NCBI RefSeq assembly: GCF_009739515.1
Contig: NZ_CP046535.1
Span: 744,001 to 808,000 of the forward strand
Direction: 5' to 3'
DNA from: Sphingomonas profundi
GTDB lineage: Bacteria > Pseudomonadota > Alphaproteobacteria > Sphingomonadales > Sphingomonadaceae
DNA length: 64,000 nucleotides
Shown here: one piece after another, positions 43,060 through 51,802 of the stretch
Layout of the letters: the number at the start of each line of letters is the position of its first letter
Numbering within the stretch: position 1 is the first letter of the stretch
Notes under the pieces: model-generated
What the model saw: only the letters and a program-made list of their open reading frames with translations
Databases searched by the model: none
Told to the model about the DNA's origin: nothing
Position numbers and translations under genes: made by a program

Positions 43060-45021
43060 CTACGCGATGCCGCGCGCGGCGAGATGCCCTTCGCGGATCG
43101 CGGTCTGCAGAAAGCGGGGGCTGCGCACGTCGCCGACCGGGATGACGCGCACGGCCGGATCGTCCACCGTGTCCAGCAGCTCGCGGTTGGGCGCGTTGTG
43201 CGAGACGAACACCACCGTATCCGCCTCCACCGCGCGCGATGGCCCGCCATAGCGGCGCTCGACCGTGACGGCGGCCTCGTCCACGGCGGTGAGGCGGCCG
43301 TAGGTGATGAGCTCGAAATCGCCCTTCGCCAGCCGTTCCAGCGCGGGATCGGCGGAGAGGCTCGGCTCCAGCGCCGGGGCGAAGCTGGAGCGGCCGGTGA
43401 CGAAGGTGACGGCGGTGCCGCGCTCGATCAGGAACTCGGCGGCGGCGACGCCCTCATAGTGGCCGACATCGTCGTAGACGACGGCGCGGGCGCCCCAGTC
43501 GCGGTTGCTGTGCTCCAGCAGCAGATCGTGGCTGGAGACGACGTGGCGCCGCTCCATGCCCGCCGCGATCCGGCCGGGCGACAGATATTGCGTGCCGTCC
43601 ATCCGCGGCAGCGATCCGGTGGCGACGATCAGCACGTCTGGCGCGATCTCCGCCACGTCGTCGGCCTGCACATAGGTGCTCAGCCGCACGTCGACGCCGA
43701 GACGGAAGATCTCCCGCTCCAGCCAGTCGACGATGTCGCCGATGCCGGCGCGGCGTGGCGCCCGGCGGGCGATGGCGACCGCGCCGCCGAGATGGGCCGC
43801 CGCCTCCGCCAGGATCACCTCGTGCCCGCGCAGCGCCGCGACGCGCGCCGCCTCCAGCCCCGCAGGGCCGCCGCCGACGACGAGGACGCGCCGGCTCTCC
43901 GCCGCGGGCGCGATCAGCGCCTCGTCCAGCGTCGCCTCGGCGCCCACCGCCACGTTCACGGTGCAGCCGATCCGCCCGACGGTGAGCAGCCCGCCGATGC
44001 AGCCATGGTTGCAGCCGATGCAGGGGCGCACGTCGTCCGCCTGGCCCTCCATCGTCTTGCGCACGATATCGGGATCGGCGATGTGCGCGCGCGTCATGGC
44101 GACGAGGTCCGCCTCGCCGTGGGCGATCACCTGCTCCGCCTCCTCCAGCGTGCGGAAGCGGCCGGTGACGAGGACGGGCACGGAGACGGCGCGGCGCGGC
44201 GGCTGGCCGGCCTCGATCTCGTAGCCGGCAGGCTCGTGCATCGCGCCGATCACCTTGTGCGGGTTGTAATCGGTGCCGAGCGTGAGGTTGAGGAAATCGA
44301 TCAGCCCGCGCGCCTGGAACAGCGCCGCCACGGTGGCCACGTCGTCGGGCGTCATGCCGCCTGGCAGCCCTTCCGAACTCAGCCGCACGCCAAGCGCCAT
44401 GTGCGCCGGCAGCATCGCCCGCACCGCCTCCAGCAGGCGCAGCGGCAGGCGCATGCGATTGTCGAAGCTGCCGCCATATTCGTCGGTGCGGCGATTGTGC
44501 AGCGGCGACATGAACTGCTGGACGAGGTAGCCGTGCGCCATGTGCAGCTCGACGCCGTCCAGTCCTCCGTCGATGCAGCCCTGCGCCGCCGCGCGATAGG
44601 CCGCGACCAGCCCGTCTATCTGCGCGATCGACATCGCCTCCGCCGGGATGCCGACGAGCGCGCCGATACTGTCCGACGAGGACCAGGGCGGGCTGCCGTC
44701 CGCCTCCGGGATCTCGTTGCCGAGATGGCCGATCTGCTGGAACACGCGCATGCCGTGCGGCCGCACCGCCGCCATCAGCGCGCGATAGCCTGCGATCAGG
44801 TCCATGCCGTCCGCCCGCAGGAACGGGTAGGCCGAGCTGCCGACCGCCAGCAGCTCCAGGATCGTCAGGCCGACGCCGCCGCGCGCCCGCGCGGCATGAT
44901 AGTCGATGAGGGTGGCGCTCATCGTGCCGCCGCCCAGGCCGGTGCCGTGGCCGGTCCGCGCCACGCGGTTGGGCACGGTGACGGGGCCGATGGCGATCGG
45001 TGACAAGACATGCTTCAGCAT
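43060..45021 (-). CDS. NADH:flavin oxidoreductase (2,4-dienoyl-CoA reductase-like)
   Basis: A 653-residue multidomain reductase. The N-terminal FMN barrel begins LSPIAIGPVTVPNRV with HMAHGYLVQQFMSPLHNRRTDEYGGSFDNR. A four-cysteine [4Fe-4S] site follows in RPCIGCNHGCIGG...CTVN. The second half is an FAD/NADH domain with VLVVGGGPAGLEAARVAALRGHEV and VVFVSHNAPNRE. Reduces enoyl-CoA or enone double bonds. The ATG at 45021 has a GAGAGG-type site about 11 bases away; ATG 45042 is an alternative. Divergent from the nitroreductase, with a palindrome between. Confidence 0.87.
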   Translation of the reverse strand: MLKHVLSPIAIGPVTVPNRVARTGHGTGLGGGTMSATLIDYHAARARGGVGLTILELLAVGSSAYPFLRADGMDLIAGYRALMAAVRPHGMRVFQQIGHLGNEIPEADGSPPWSSSDSIGALVGIPAEAMSIAQIDGLVAAYRAAAQGCIDGGLDGVELHMAHGYLVQQFMSPLHNRRTDEYGGSFDNRMRLPLRLLEAVRAMLPAHMALGVRLSSEGLPGGMTPDDVATVAALFQARGLIDFLNLTLGTDYNPHKVIGAMHEPAGYEIEAGQPPRRAVSVPVLVTGRFRTLEEAEQVIAHGEADLVAMTRAHIADPDIVRKTMEGQADDVRPCIGCNHGCIGGLLTVGRIGCTVNVAVGAEATLDEALIAPAAESRRVLVVGGGPAGLEAARVAALRGHEVILAEAAAHLGGAVAIARRAPRRAGIGDIVDWLEREIFRLGVDVRLSTYVQADDVAEIAPDVLIVATGSLPRMDGTQYLSPGRIAAGMERRHVVSSHDLLLEHSNRDWGARAVVYDDVGHYEGVAAAEFLIERGTAVTFVTGRSSFAPALEPSLSADPALERLAKGDFELITYGRLTAVDEAAVTVERRYGGPSRAVEADTVVFVSHNAPNRELLDTVDDPAVRVIPVGDVRSPRFLQTAIREGHLAARGIA

Positions 45022-45118
45022 CGGTCGCTTCACCCTCTCCATCGGCGGGCCTGTGCCCGCGCCCGCAGGAGGATAGGGCAAAGCGCCGGCCGCGCGGCCT
45101 AGCATTAGGCCGAGCCCG

Positions 45119-45148
45119 CGTTCGGTCGGAACGTTCGACAATCTCGAA
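45119..45148. promoter_or_regulatory. Overlapping palindromes, T-N11-A type operator candidate
   Basis: At 45134-45148, TTCGACAATCTCGAA is a palindrome with TTCGA/TCGAA arms; its inner core fits T-N11-A. At 45119-45133, CGTTC-GGTCG-GAACG is another. They lie in the 227-base gap between the divergent Old Yellow Enzyme and nitroreductase genes. The first is 13/15 identical to a palindrome at 46772-46786 (see below). Confidence 0.5.
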
Positions 45149-45248
45149 TAGTGCGTGCGATCTTATTCCGGTGTTTGGGGTGTCACCGACTTCCTAGATG
45201 GGTCCGCGTTCGGGTGCGCGCACCCGGCCGCAGCCAAGGAGACCTGTG

Positions 45249-45836
45249 ATGTCCGACCGTTCGACCGACACCGCCCTCGACCCCCTGTTCCTCTCGCGGT
45301 GGAGCCCGCGCGCGTTCGACGGATCGGCCATGCCGGAAGCCGATCTGCGCACGATCCTGGATGCCGCGCGCTGGGCGCCCTCGGCCTACAACTACCAGCC
45401 GTGGACTTTGCTCTACGCGCGGCGCGACGATGCGAACTGGGAGCGCTTCCTGGGCGGGCTGGTGCCGTTCAACCGGAGCTGGGCGAAGGACAGCGCGATG
45501 CTGATCTACATCGTCTCCGACACGCTGATGTTCGGCGACGATCCGGCCAAGGCGGCGCCCTCGCACAGCCACAGCTTCGATGCCGGCGCGGCGTGGGCGC
45601 AGCTGGCGTTGCAGGCGACGATGCTCGGCTACCATTCGCACGGCATGGTCGGCGTGGATTTCGACGCTGTCCGCACCGAACTGGGCGTGCCGGACCGCTA
45701 CCGCATCGAGGCGGCGGTGGCGATCGGCACGCGCGGCGATCCGTCGTCGCTGCCCGAGGGCCTGCGCGAGCGCGAGGTGCCGAGCCTGCGCAAGCCGATC
45801 GAGCAGATCGCCTTCGCCGGCAACTTCCCGTCCTGA
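45249..45836 (+). CDS. Nitroreductase family protein
   Basis: A 195-residue FMN-dependent nitroreductase-fold protein. RWSPRAFDGSAM, ILDAARWAPSAYNYQPWTLLYARR and YRIEAAVAIGTRGD are the flavin and NAD(P)H contacts. It reduces nitro groups or quinones. AAGGAG precedes the ATG at 45249 by 7 bases. Its neighbours are an Old Yellow Enzyme-type reductase (divergent) and a pirin (convergent), a redox/electrophile defence grouping. Confidence 0.88.
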   Translation: MSDRSTDTALDPLFLSRWSPRAFDGSAMPEADLRTILDAARWAPSAYNYQPWTLLYARRDDANWERFLGGLVPFNRSWAKDSAMLIYIVSDTLMFGDDPAKAAPSHSHSFDAGAAWAQLALQATMLGYHSHGMVGVDFDAVRTELGVPDRYRIEAAVAIGTRGDPSSLPEGLREREVPSLRKPIEQIAFAGNFPS

Positions 45837-45847
45837 CGGCGGAGACG

Positions 45848-45876
45848 GGGTGCCGCCGGCAGGTCCGGCGGCACCC
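45848..45876. terminator. Hairpin after nitroreductase gene
   Basis: A perfect 12-base stem (GGGTGCCGCCGG at 45848-45859 with CCGGCGGCACCC at 45865-45876, loop CAGGT) lies 12 bases after the nitroreductase stop. No T-run follows on the plus strand, so it would act as an RNA stabiliser or in concert with Rho. Confidence 0.55.
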
Positions 45877-45929
45877 GCTCCGCGTCCGCCAAGGATGCCG
45901 CGCCCCCGTCGCGGCGCACGGACGCGCAA

Positions 45930-45963
45930 AGGCCGCCGGAACCCTCGCGGGATCCGGCGGCCT
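45930..45963 (-). terminator. Terminator-like hairpin for the pirin gene
   Basis: An 11-base stem (AGGCCGCCGGA at 45930-45940 with TCCGGCGGCCT at 45953-45963) around a GC loop. Read on the minus strand it is followed by TTTGCG, the usual arrangement of an intrinsic terminator just after the pirin stop at 45981. Confidence 0.6.
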
Positions 45964-45980
45964 CGCTTGCTGCGGCAGGG

Positions 45981-46679
45981 TCAGGCGGCGTCGACCAGCA
46001 CGATCTCGCTATCCTCGATCGCGGTGACGCGCAGCGTCTCCAGGTCGCTGATCGCGGCACCGTCGCGGGCGTTCACGCGCACGCCGTCTATCTCCACCGC
46101 GCCCTTGGCCGGCACCAGATAGGCGCGGCGGGTCGCGCCCAGCGGATAGTCGACCGTCTCGCCCGCCTTCAGCGTCGCGGCGACCACCCGCGCATCGGTG
46201 CGGATCGGCAGCGCGTCGTCGTCGTCGGCGAAGCCCGAGGCGAGCACCACGAAGCGGCCGGCGCGATCGCCGGCGGGGAAGGGGCGGGCGCCCCAGCCGG
46301 GCTGCTCGCCGGTGCGGGTCGGCAGGATCCAGATCTGGAACAGCCGCGTCGTCACATCCTCCATATTATATTCGGAGTGACGGATGCCGGTGCCGGCGGA
46401 CATCACCTGCACGTCGCCCGCCTCCGTGCGGCCGACATTGCCCAGGCTGTCGCGATGGGTGATCGCGCCCTCGCGCACGTAGGTGACGATCTCCATGTCG
46501 CGGTGCGGGTGCGGCGGAAAGCCGGTCTTCGGCGCGATCGCGTCGTCGTTCCACACGCGCAAATTGCCCCAGCTGGTGCGGGCCGCATCGTGGTAGTTGG
46601 CGAAGCTGAAATGATGCCTGGCATCCAGCCAGCCATGATTCTCGCCGCCGAGCGTGGCGAAGGGGCGCAATTCGATCAT
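45981..46679 (-). CDS. Pirin family protein
   Basis: A 232-residue bicupin. The metal-binding site is in FPPHPHRDMEIVTYVREG and GIRHSEYN, with conserved His/Glu. Bacterial pirins include quercetinase-type dioxygenases (YhaK/YhhW), and others regulate metabolism by protein contact. AAGGAG lies 7 bases before the ATG at 46679 (MIELRPF), which is why I chose it over an upstream start at 46739. Convergent with nitroreductase; divergent from a small gene, with a palindrome between. Confidence 0.9.
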   Translation of the reverse strand: MIELRPFATLGGENHGWLDARHHFSFANYHDAARTSWGNLRVWNDDAIAPKTGFPPHPHRDMEIVTYVREGAITHRDSLGNVGRTEAGDVQVMSAGTGIRHSEYNMEDVTTRLFQIWILPTRTGEQPGWGARPFPAGDRAGRFVVLASGFADDDDALPIRTDARVVAATLKAGETVDYPLGATRRAYLVPAKGAVEIDGVRVNARDGAAISDLETLRVTAIEDSEIVLVDAA

Positions 46680-46771
46680 CCCGTTTCTCCTTGGACCGGG
46701 GTTGATGTCTGATGCGACGGAGATAGGATGCGCGACCATTTCCGTTCAGGGCGATAATATCGAGCCGTCCG

Positions 46772-46786
46772 TTCGACAAAGTCGAA
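46772..46786. promoter_or_regulatory. Palindromic operator candidate upstream of pirin
   Basis: TTCGACAAAGTCGAA has perfect TTCGAC/GTCGAA arms around AAA and a T-N11-A core. It lies 93 bases upstream of the pirin start and 71 upstream of the small gene at 46857. It matches the palindrome at 45134-45148 in 13 of 15 bases, both flanked by CG on the left. Confidence 0.55.
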
Positions 46787-46856
46787 AGATCGGTGACGGT
46801 GACGGCCCCGCAGGTTGGCGCTTTGCTCCGGCGGCGGAACCGGATACACGGCGGGC

Positions 46857-47048
46857 ATGACGAAGAAGCCGACGATCCTGGAACGCGCCTACGAACTGGC
46901 CCGCGCCGGCAAGATCACCGATCTGCAGGATCTCGCCCGTCAGCTGAAGGCGGAAGGGTTCGAGGCGGTGGACGCGCATCTCGCCGGCCCGTCGCTGCGC
47001 GCCGACCTGCGCCGGCTCACCTCCTCCGCCAGGCGCCCGGCCGCCTGA
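46857..47048 (+). CDS. Small conserved-looking hypothetical protein
   Basis: A 63-residue protein (MTKKPTILERAYELARAGKI...). Helical, charged, with the pattern TILERAYELARAGKITDLQDLARQLKAEGF that resembles a short two-helix or winged-helix-like unit. No cysteine, membrane or signal sequence. The ATG is preferred over an upstream in-frame ATG (46815) that would add low-complexity residues. Upstream is the palindrome shared with the pirin gene. Function unknown. Confidence 0.6.
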   Translation: MTKKPTILERAYELARAGKITDLQDLARQLKAEGFEAVDAHLAGPSLRADLRRLTSSARRPAA

Positions 47049-47237
47049 TCCGCACTTCGGCCGGCGAACGGACGCCGGGTGCCCGAATGACGTAGGCGCG
47101 CCGTATAGCGCTTGACCGGCGGCGGTCGAGGAATAGCCTCTGGCATCGGGAGATCGTGGCGGATCGGGGCGCGGGGGCATGCCCGGCCGGCACGGTGGAT
47201 GGCTGAACGTCCGACGCGCTTTTTCGGGGGAACCACG

Positions 47238-48803
47238 ATGTCCGTCTCACGCCGCAGCTTCCTGTCCGCCGTCGCCCGCAGCGGCGGTTACGGCGCCACC
47301 TTCGCGACGATGCAGGCGCTGGGGCTGCTCGCCGCCGGCGAGGCATCGGCGCTGCCGCCGCTGCCGGCCGATCAGGGCAGCGGCAAGACGGTCGTCATCA
47401 TCGGCGCGGGCGCCGCCGGCCTCACCGCCGCCTACGAACTGCGCAAGGCGGGCTTCGCCGTGACGGTGCTGGAGGCGAACGGCCGCGTCGGCGGCCGCGC
47501 CTGGGCGGCCAAGAGCGGCACGAAGGTGACGTTCCTCGACGGCACGAGCCAGACCTGCGGCTTCGACGAGGGCCAGTGGTTCAACATGGGGCCGGCGCGC
47601 ATCCCCTCGATCCACCGCAACCTGCTGGGCTATTGCGGCCAGCTGGGCGTGCCGCTGGAGGTGGAGATCAACACCTCCCGATCGGCGATGATGCAGGCGG
47701 ACGCGCTGAACGGCGGCAAGCCCGTCACCCAGCGCCGCGTGGTGCACGATACGCGCGGCTACATCGCCGAACTGCTGGCCAAGGCGATCGACCAGCGCGC
47801 GCTGGACCAGATGATGACGCGCGACGATGCGGACCGGATGCGCGCCTTCCTGACCGGCTTCGGCGATCTCGACAGGAGCGGCAAATATGCGGGCGGCGAG
47901 CGCGGCGGCTTCCTCGTCGATCGCGGGGCGGGGCCGGTCACGTCCAAGTACAACCCGCCGCTCGCCCTGCACGAATTGCTGCTGGCCGATCTCTCCAAGG
48001 GCGAATTCTACGAGGAGCATATCGACTGGCAGGCGACCATGTTCCAGCCGGTGGGCGGCATGGACCAGATCTGGTTCGCCTTCGCCCGCTCGCTGGGCGA
48101 CATCGTGCGGCTGAACGCGCCCGTGACCGAGATCAGCAACACGCCGCGCGGCGTGCGCGTGGCCTACAAACAGGGCGGCAGGGCGCAGGCGATCGAGGCC
48201 GACTTCTGCATCTGCACGCTGCCGGCCACGCAGCTGAAGAAGATGCCCGGCAACCTGGCGAAGAAGACGAAGGATGCGGCCGCCGCGCTGCGGATGGTGC
48301 CGCTCTACAAGATCGGCTGGCAGGCGCCGCGTTTCTGGGAATCAGAAGCGAACATCTATGGTGGCATCAGCTTCCTGAAGCAGCCGGTCGATCTCGTCTG
48401 GTATCCGAGCTACGGATTGTTCAGCGGCAAGGGCGTGGTCGTCGCCGGCTTCAACAGCGAGGCGGACGATGACGGCCAGCTTAACGCGTTCGGCAAGCTG
48501 GGCATGGCGGCCAAGATCGCCGAATCGCGGCGGTCGGTGGAGCTGCTGCATCCCGGCCGCGGCGGGATGCTGGAACATCCGCTGTTCATGAGCTGGCGGC
48601 AGATCCCCTATTTCGAGGGCGCGATCGCGGTGAACGACGGCGACGGGCCGCTGCCTTACTATACCCTGCTGAACGAGCCGGACGGCAACGTCTGGTTCGC
48701 CGGCGACTATCTCTCGCGGCTGGTGGGCTGGCAGGAGGGCGCGATCCTCTCCGCCCACCGCGCGATCCTCGGCATGACGACGCGGATGAAGGCGGCGGCC
48801 TAG
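47238..48803 (+). CDS. Tat-signal flavin monoamine oxidase family protein
   Basis: A 521-residue FAD amine oxidase. It starts with a Tat-type signal (SVSRRSFLSAVARSGG...), then VVIIGAGAAGLTAAYELRKAGFAVTVLEANGRVGGRAW, the dinucleotide-binding and GG motifs of the amine-oxidase superfamily, and ends EPDGNVWFAGDYLSRLVGWQEGAILSAH, the second FAD contact. It probably oxidises an amine or amino acid in the periplasm, releasing H2O2. GGGGG lies 7 bases before the ATG. No partner is adjacent. Confidence 0.88.
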   Translation: MSVSRRSFLSAVARSGGYGATFATMQALGLLAAGEASALPPLPADQGSGKTVVIIGAGAAGLTAAYELRKAGFAVTVLEANGRVGGRAWAAKSGTKVTFLDGTSQTCGFDEGQWFNMGPARIPSIHRNLLGYCGQLGVPLEVEINTSRSAMMQADALNGGKPVTQRRVVHDTRGYIAELLAKAIDQRALDQMMTRDDADRMRAFLTGFGDLDRSGKYAGGERGGFLVDRGAGPVTSKYNPPLALHELLLADLSKGEFYEEHIDWQATMFQPVGGMDQIWFAFARSLGDIVRLNAPVTEISNTPRGVRVAYKQGGRAQAIEADFCICTLPATQLKKMPGNLAKKTKDAAAALRMVPLYKIGWQAPRFWESEANIYGGISFLKQPVDLVWYPSYGLFSGKGVVVAGFNSEADDDGQLNAFGKLGMAAKIAESRRSVELLHPGRGGMLEHPLFMSWRQIPYFEGAIAVNDGDGPLPYYTLLNEPDGNVWFAGDYLSRLVGWQEGAILSAHRAILGMTTRMKAAA

Positions 48804-48832
48804 ACCGGACCGACATCCAGCTTTTTGCCTGT

Positions 48833-48942
48833 CCGCTCATCCCGAGGAGGGGTTGAGCGGAGGCGAAGCCCCGTCTCGAAGGACCGTCCATGTCCTTCGA
48901 GACGCCATTTCGACACGCTCAATGGCTCCTCTGGATGAGCGG
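48833..48942. repeat. 110-base nested palindromic intergenic repeat (REP/BIME-like)
   Basis: Perfect outer arms CCGCTCATCC (48833-48842) and GGATGAGCGG (48933-48942), GAGGAG/CTCCTC inside them, and a perfect 12-base inner stem GTCTCGAAGGAC (48873-48884) with GTCCTTCGAGAC (48892-48903) around a 7-base loop. It fills the convergent gap between the amine oxidase and udgX genes. The right half (TCCTTCGAGACGCC...TTCGACACGCTCAATGG) is a motif I associate with dispersed intergenic repeats in sphingomonads; that association is from memory. Confidence 0.75.
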
Positions 48943-49041
48943 TCCGCACAAGCGCCGAGTCAATCGGCTCATTCGCTAAATGTCGTTCGGCCCTAGACCC
49001 GCTTCCTTCGCGATGGCCGGCACCGTCGCGCGCCGGAGGGA

Positions 49042-50469
49042 TCAGGCGAGTTCCTTCGCGCGGGCGCCGGCGGCTCTCAGGTCGGCCACGAAGCGGGCAT
49101 ATTCCTCCTCCGCCTTCTCGCGTTCGGGGATGCGCAGCAGGTAGCTGGGGTGGACCGTCACCCACGCCTCGCCGCCATCCTGCAGCACGTGCGGGCGGCC
49201 CCGCGCGCCGCTGATCGTCACCACCTTGCCCAGCAGCGAGCGGGCGGCCGTGGCGCCCAGCGCCACCGTGAGCGGCGGTCGGATCAGCACGCGTTCCTGC
49301 TCGATCCACCAGCGGCACGCCTCGATCTCCGGCCCCTGCGGCTTGGCGTGGATGCGGCGCTTGCCCCGCTGCTCGAACTTGAAATGCTTGACCGCGTTGG
49401 TGACGTAGACGGTGCCGCGATCGACCCCGGCCTGGGCCAGCGCGCGATCGAACATCTGCCCGGCGGGACCGACGAACGGCTTGCCGGCGAGATCCTCCTG
49501 ATCGCCCGGCTGCTCGCCGACGAACATCAGTGTGGCATCGATCGGCCCTTCGCCGAACACCGTCTGCGTGGCGTGCTTGTAGAGGTGGCAGCGGGTGCAG
49601 GCGGCCGCCTCCTCGCGCAGCGCCTCCCATGCGAGGCGGCTGTTGCCACCCACATCGGCGGGCGGTTCAGCCGCCACGGCATCCGCCACCTTGAGGTCCG
49701 ACTTCGCGATCATGCCGCTCTCCCGCGCCTGCGCGCCTGCTATCAGTTGCGGGACCAACGCCGTTTCCGGCATGTTTTTCCAGTATTTCTTCGGCATCTC
49801 CTTCAGCATCGCGCCGATCTTCACGCGTGCCGGGTTGAAGATGGAGGCGTAGTAGGTCTTCCACGTCTCCTCCAGCGGGTCGCCGGCCGGCGCATCGGCC
49901 TTGCTGGCGCCCGGCGCCTCGCTCAGCGTCGCGCCGTCCCAGTGCAGCGACAGTTCGGGCGTCAGGATCGACCAGCGCATCGTGGCGAAGCGGCGGACGA
50001 AGAAGGCGGCGTTGATGCGGACGATATGATGCTCGGGCTCGAACCAGGCGACGAAGCGCGGCTGGTCGCCCTCTTCCAGCTCGCGGAAGCGGAGGAAGGC
50101 GCGCATCTTGTGCACGTCGCGGCGCACCGCCTTCGCCAGCTCCTCGATGCGGCGGAGCAGTGGATCGGCATGATCCTCGATCAGGCGCGGCTGATCGCGC
50201 AGCCGCAGCAGCATCGCGTAGAGCAGAGCGAACCGCTCCGCATCGGCATGGCACACGGCATCGCGCGCGAGGGCGACGAAGGCGCGCGGCACGGAGAAGG
50301 CGCCCTCCACCGCGGTGTCGAGCACCGCCTCGTCGGCGAACAGGTCCGGCGCGCCGTCGCCCGCGTGCCAGACGATCTCCTCCGGCGGCACGCGCGCGAG
50401 GGCGAGGGCGCGGGCGGCATCGCGCCAGCCGTCGAAATCGTCTGGGGCGGCGAGGTGGACGGTGCGCAT
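49042..50469 (-). CDS. udgX: UdgX-family uracil-DNA binding protein with N-terminal DUF4130 region
   Basis: A 475-residue DNA-repair protein. Residues 1-270 are the DUF4130/TIGR03915-type region (MRTVHLAAPDDFDGWR, FRELEEGDQPRFVAWFEPEHHIVRI). The C-terminal part is a family-4-like uracil-DNA glycosylase: CTRC (Cys291, Cys294) for an Fe-S cluster, FVGEQPGDQEDLAGKPFVGPAG near 316-337 and HPSYLL (His440). KRRIH at 370-374 is the UdgX hallmark, whose His forms a covalent bond with the deoxyribose after uracil excision in characterised UdgX. It follows the radical SAM gene by 49 bases. Confidence 0.92.
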   Translation of the reverse strand: MRTVHLAAPDDFDGWRDAARALALARVPPEEIVWHAGDGAPDLFADEAVLDTAVEGAFSVPRAFVALARDAVCHADAERFALLYAMLLRLRDQPRLIEDHADPLLRRIEELAKAVRRDVHKMRAFLRFRELEEGDQPRFVAWFEPEHHIVRINAAFFVRRFATMRWSILTPELSLHWDGATLSEAPGASKADAPAGDPLEETWKTYYASIFNPARVKIGAMLKEMPKKYWKNMPETALVPQLIAGAQARESGMIAKSDLKVADAVAAEPPADVGGNSRLAWEALREEAAACTRCHLYKHATQTVFGEGPIDATLMFVGEQPGDQEDLAGKPFVGPAGQMFDRALAQAGVDRGTVYVTNAVKHFKFEQRGKRRIHAKPQGPEIEACRWWIEQERVLIRPPLTVALGATAARSLLGKVVTISGARGRPHVLQDGGEAWVTVHPSYLLRIPEREKAEEEYARFVADLRAAGARAKELA

Positions 50470-50518
50470 GGGCCGACGACGCGCGACCGGGCGTTCGGTT
50501 GCGCCGATCCGACCCCGC

Positions 50519-51766
50519 CTACGCGGCGAACAGCTCCATCTGCTTGGCCGGCGGGGCGATGCGCGCCTTCAGGTCCACCCGGTCGATCAGCCCGCCGGGT
50601 GTCCAGTCCGCCGCGGTGATGAAGGGGCGCAGCCTGGCGACGGAGACGGTGAGGCGGGCGATATCGTCGAGTCGCAGCGTGCGCCAGCGCCGCGAGAGCA
50701 GGATCGCGTTCACCGCCTTGATGCCGAGGCCCGGCACGCGCAGCAGCATCTCCTTCGACGCGCGATTGACGTCGACGGGGAAATTCTCGCGAAACTTGAG
50801 CGCCCAGGCCATTTTCGGGTCGATGTCGAGCGGCAGCATGCCGTCCGCTCCGGTGGCGGCGACGACCTCCTTCGGCGCGAAGCCGTAGAAGCGCATCAGC
50901 CAGTCCGACTGGTAGAGGCGATGCTCGCGCATCAGCGGCGGGCGCTGGAGCGGCAGGATCGCGCTCGCATCCGGAATGGGGCTGAACGCCGAATAATAGA
51001 CCCGGCGCAGCTTGAAGCGATCGTAGAGGCCGCTGGCGCGGGTGACGATCTCGCCGTCGTTCGCGCTGTCCGCGCCGACGATCATCTGGGTGGACTGGCC
51101 GGCGGGCGCGAAGCGGGGGGCGGACTTGAACCGCCGCTTCGCATCCGTCTTGTCCTCGATCGCCGCCTTGATGTCGCCCATCGCACCGGCGATGCCTTCA
51201 ACGGACTTCTCGGGCGCGAGGCGCTTCAACCCCTGCTCGGTCGGTAGCTCCACGTTGATCGATATACGATCGGCGTGCAGCCCGGCCTGGTGGATCAGCT
51301 CCGGATCGGCGTCGGGAATCGTCTTGAGGTGAATGTAGCCGCGAAAGCCGTGATCCTCGCGCAACGATCGCGCCACCTCGACGATCTGCTCCATCGTGTA
51401 GTTGGACGAGCGGATGATGCCGGAGGAGAGGAACAGCCCCTCGATATAGTTGCGCCGGTAGAATGCGAGGGTGAGGTTCACCACCTCCTCGGCAGTGAAG
51501 CGCGCGCGGCGCACGTTGGAGCTCTTGCGGTTGATGCAATAGTGGCAGTCGAAGATGCAGCTGTTCGTCAGCAGGATCTTCAGCAGCGAGATGCAGCGGC
51601 CATCGGGTGCGTAGGCGTGGCAGATGCCCATGCCCTCGGTCGATCCGATGCCGCTGGTCTCGCCCGCGCTGCTGCGCTTGGCGGTGCCGGACGACGCGCA
51701 GGACGCATCATATTTGGCGGCATCGGCCAGGATCGCCAGCTTTTCGCGTGTATCGAGCTGCGCCAT
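50519..51766 (-). CDS. Radical SAM protein linked to UdgX (TIGR03916 type)
   Basis: A 415-residue radical SAM protein. TNSCIFDCHYCINRKSS gives the CxxxCxxC cluster (Cys70, Cys74, Cys77). Other cysteines near the N-terminus (Cys49, Cys58) may hold a second site. A C-terminal helix-hairpin-helix (LLRVPGLGIKAVNAILLSRRW) indicates DNA binding. Family members are called putative DNA modification/repair radical SAM proteins because they are found next to UDG genes; the reaction is not established. Cotranscribed with udgX. Confidence 0.92.
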   Translation of the reverse strand: MAQLDTREKLAILADAAKYDASCASSGTAKRSSAGETSGIGSTEGMGICHAYAPDGRCISLLKILLTNSCIFDCHYCINRKSSNVRRARFTAEEVVNLTLAFYRRNYIEGLFLSSGIIRSSNYTMEQIVEVARSLREDHGFRGYIHLKTIPDADPELIHQAGLHADRISINVELPTEQGLKRLAPEKSVEGIAGAMGDIKAAIEDKTDAKRRFKSAPRFAPAGQSTQMIVGADSANDGEIVTRASGLYDRFKLRRVYYSAFSPIPDASAILPLQRPPLMREHRLYQSDWLMRFYGFAPKEVVAATGADGMLPLDIDPKMAWALKFRENFPVDVNRASKEMLLRVPGLGIKAVNAILLSRRWRTLRLDDIARLTVSVARLRPFITAADWTPGGLIDRVDLKARIAPPAKQMELFAA

Positions 51767-51802
51767 CCGTTCGATATATGTTCGGTGCGCCGCCCTGTCC
51801 AG

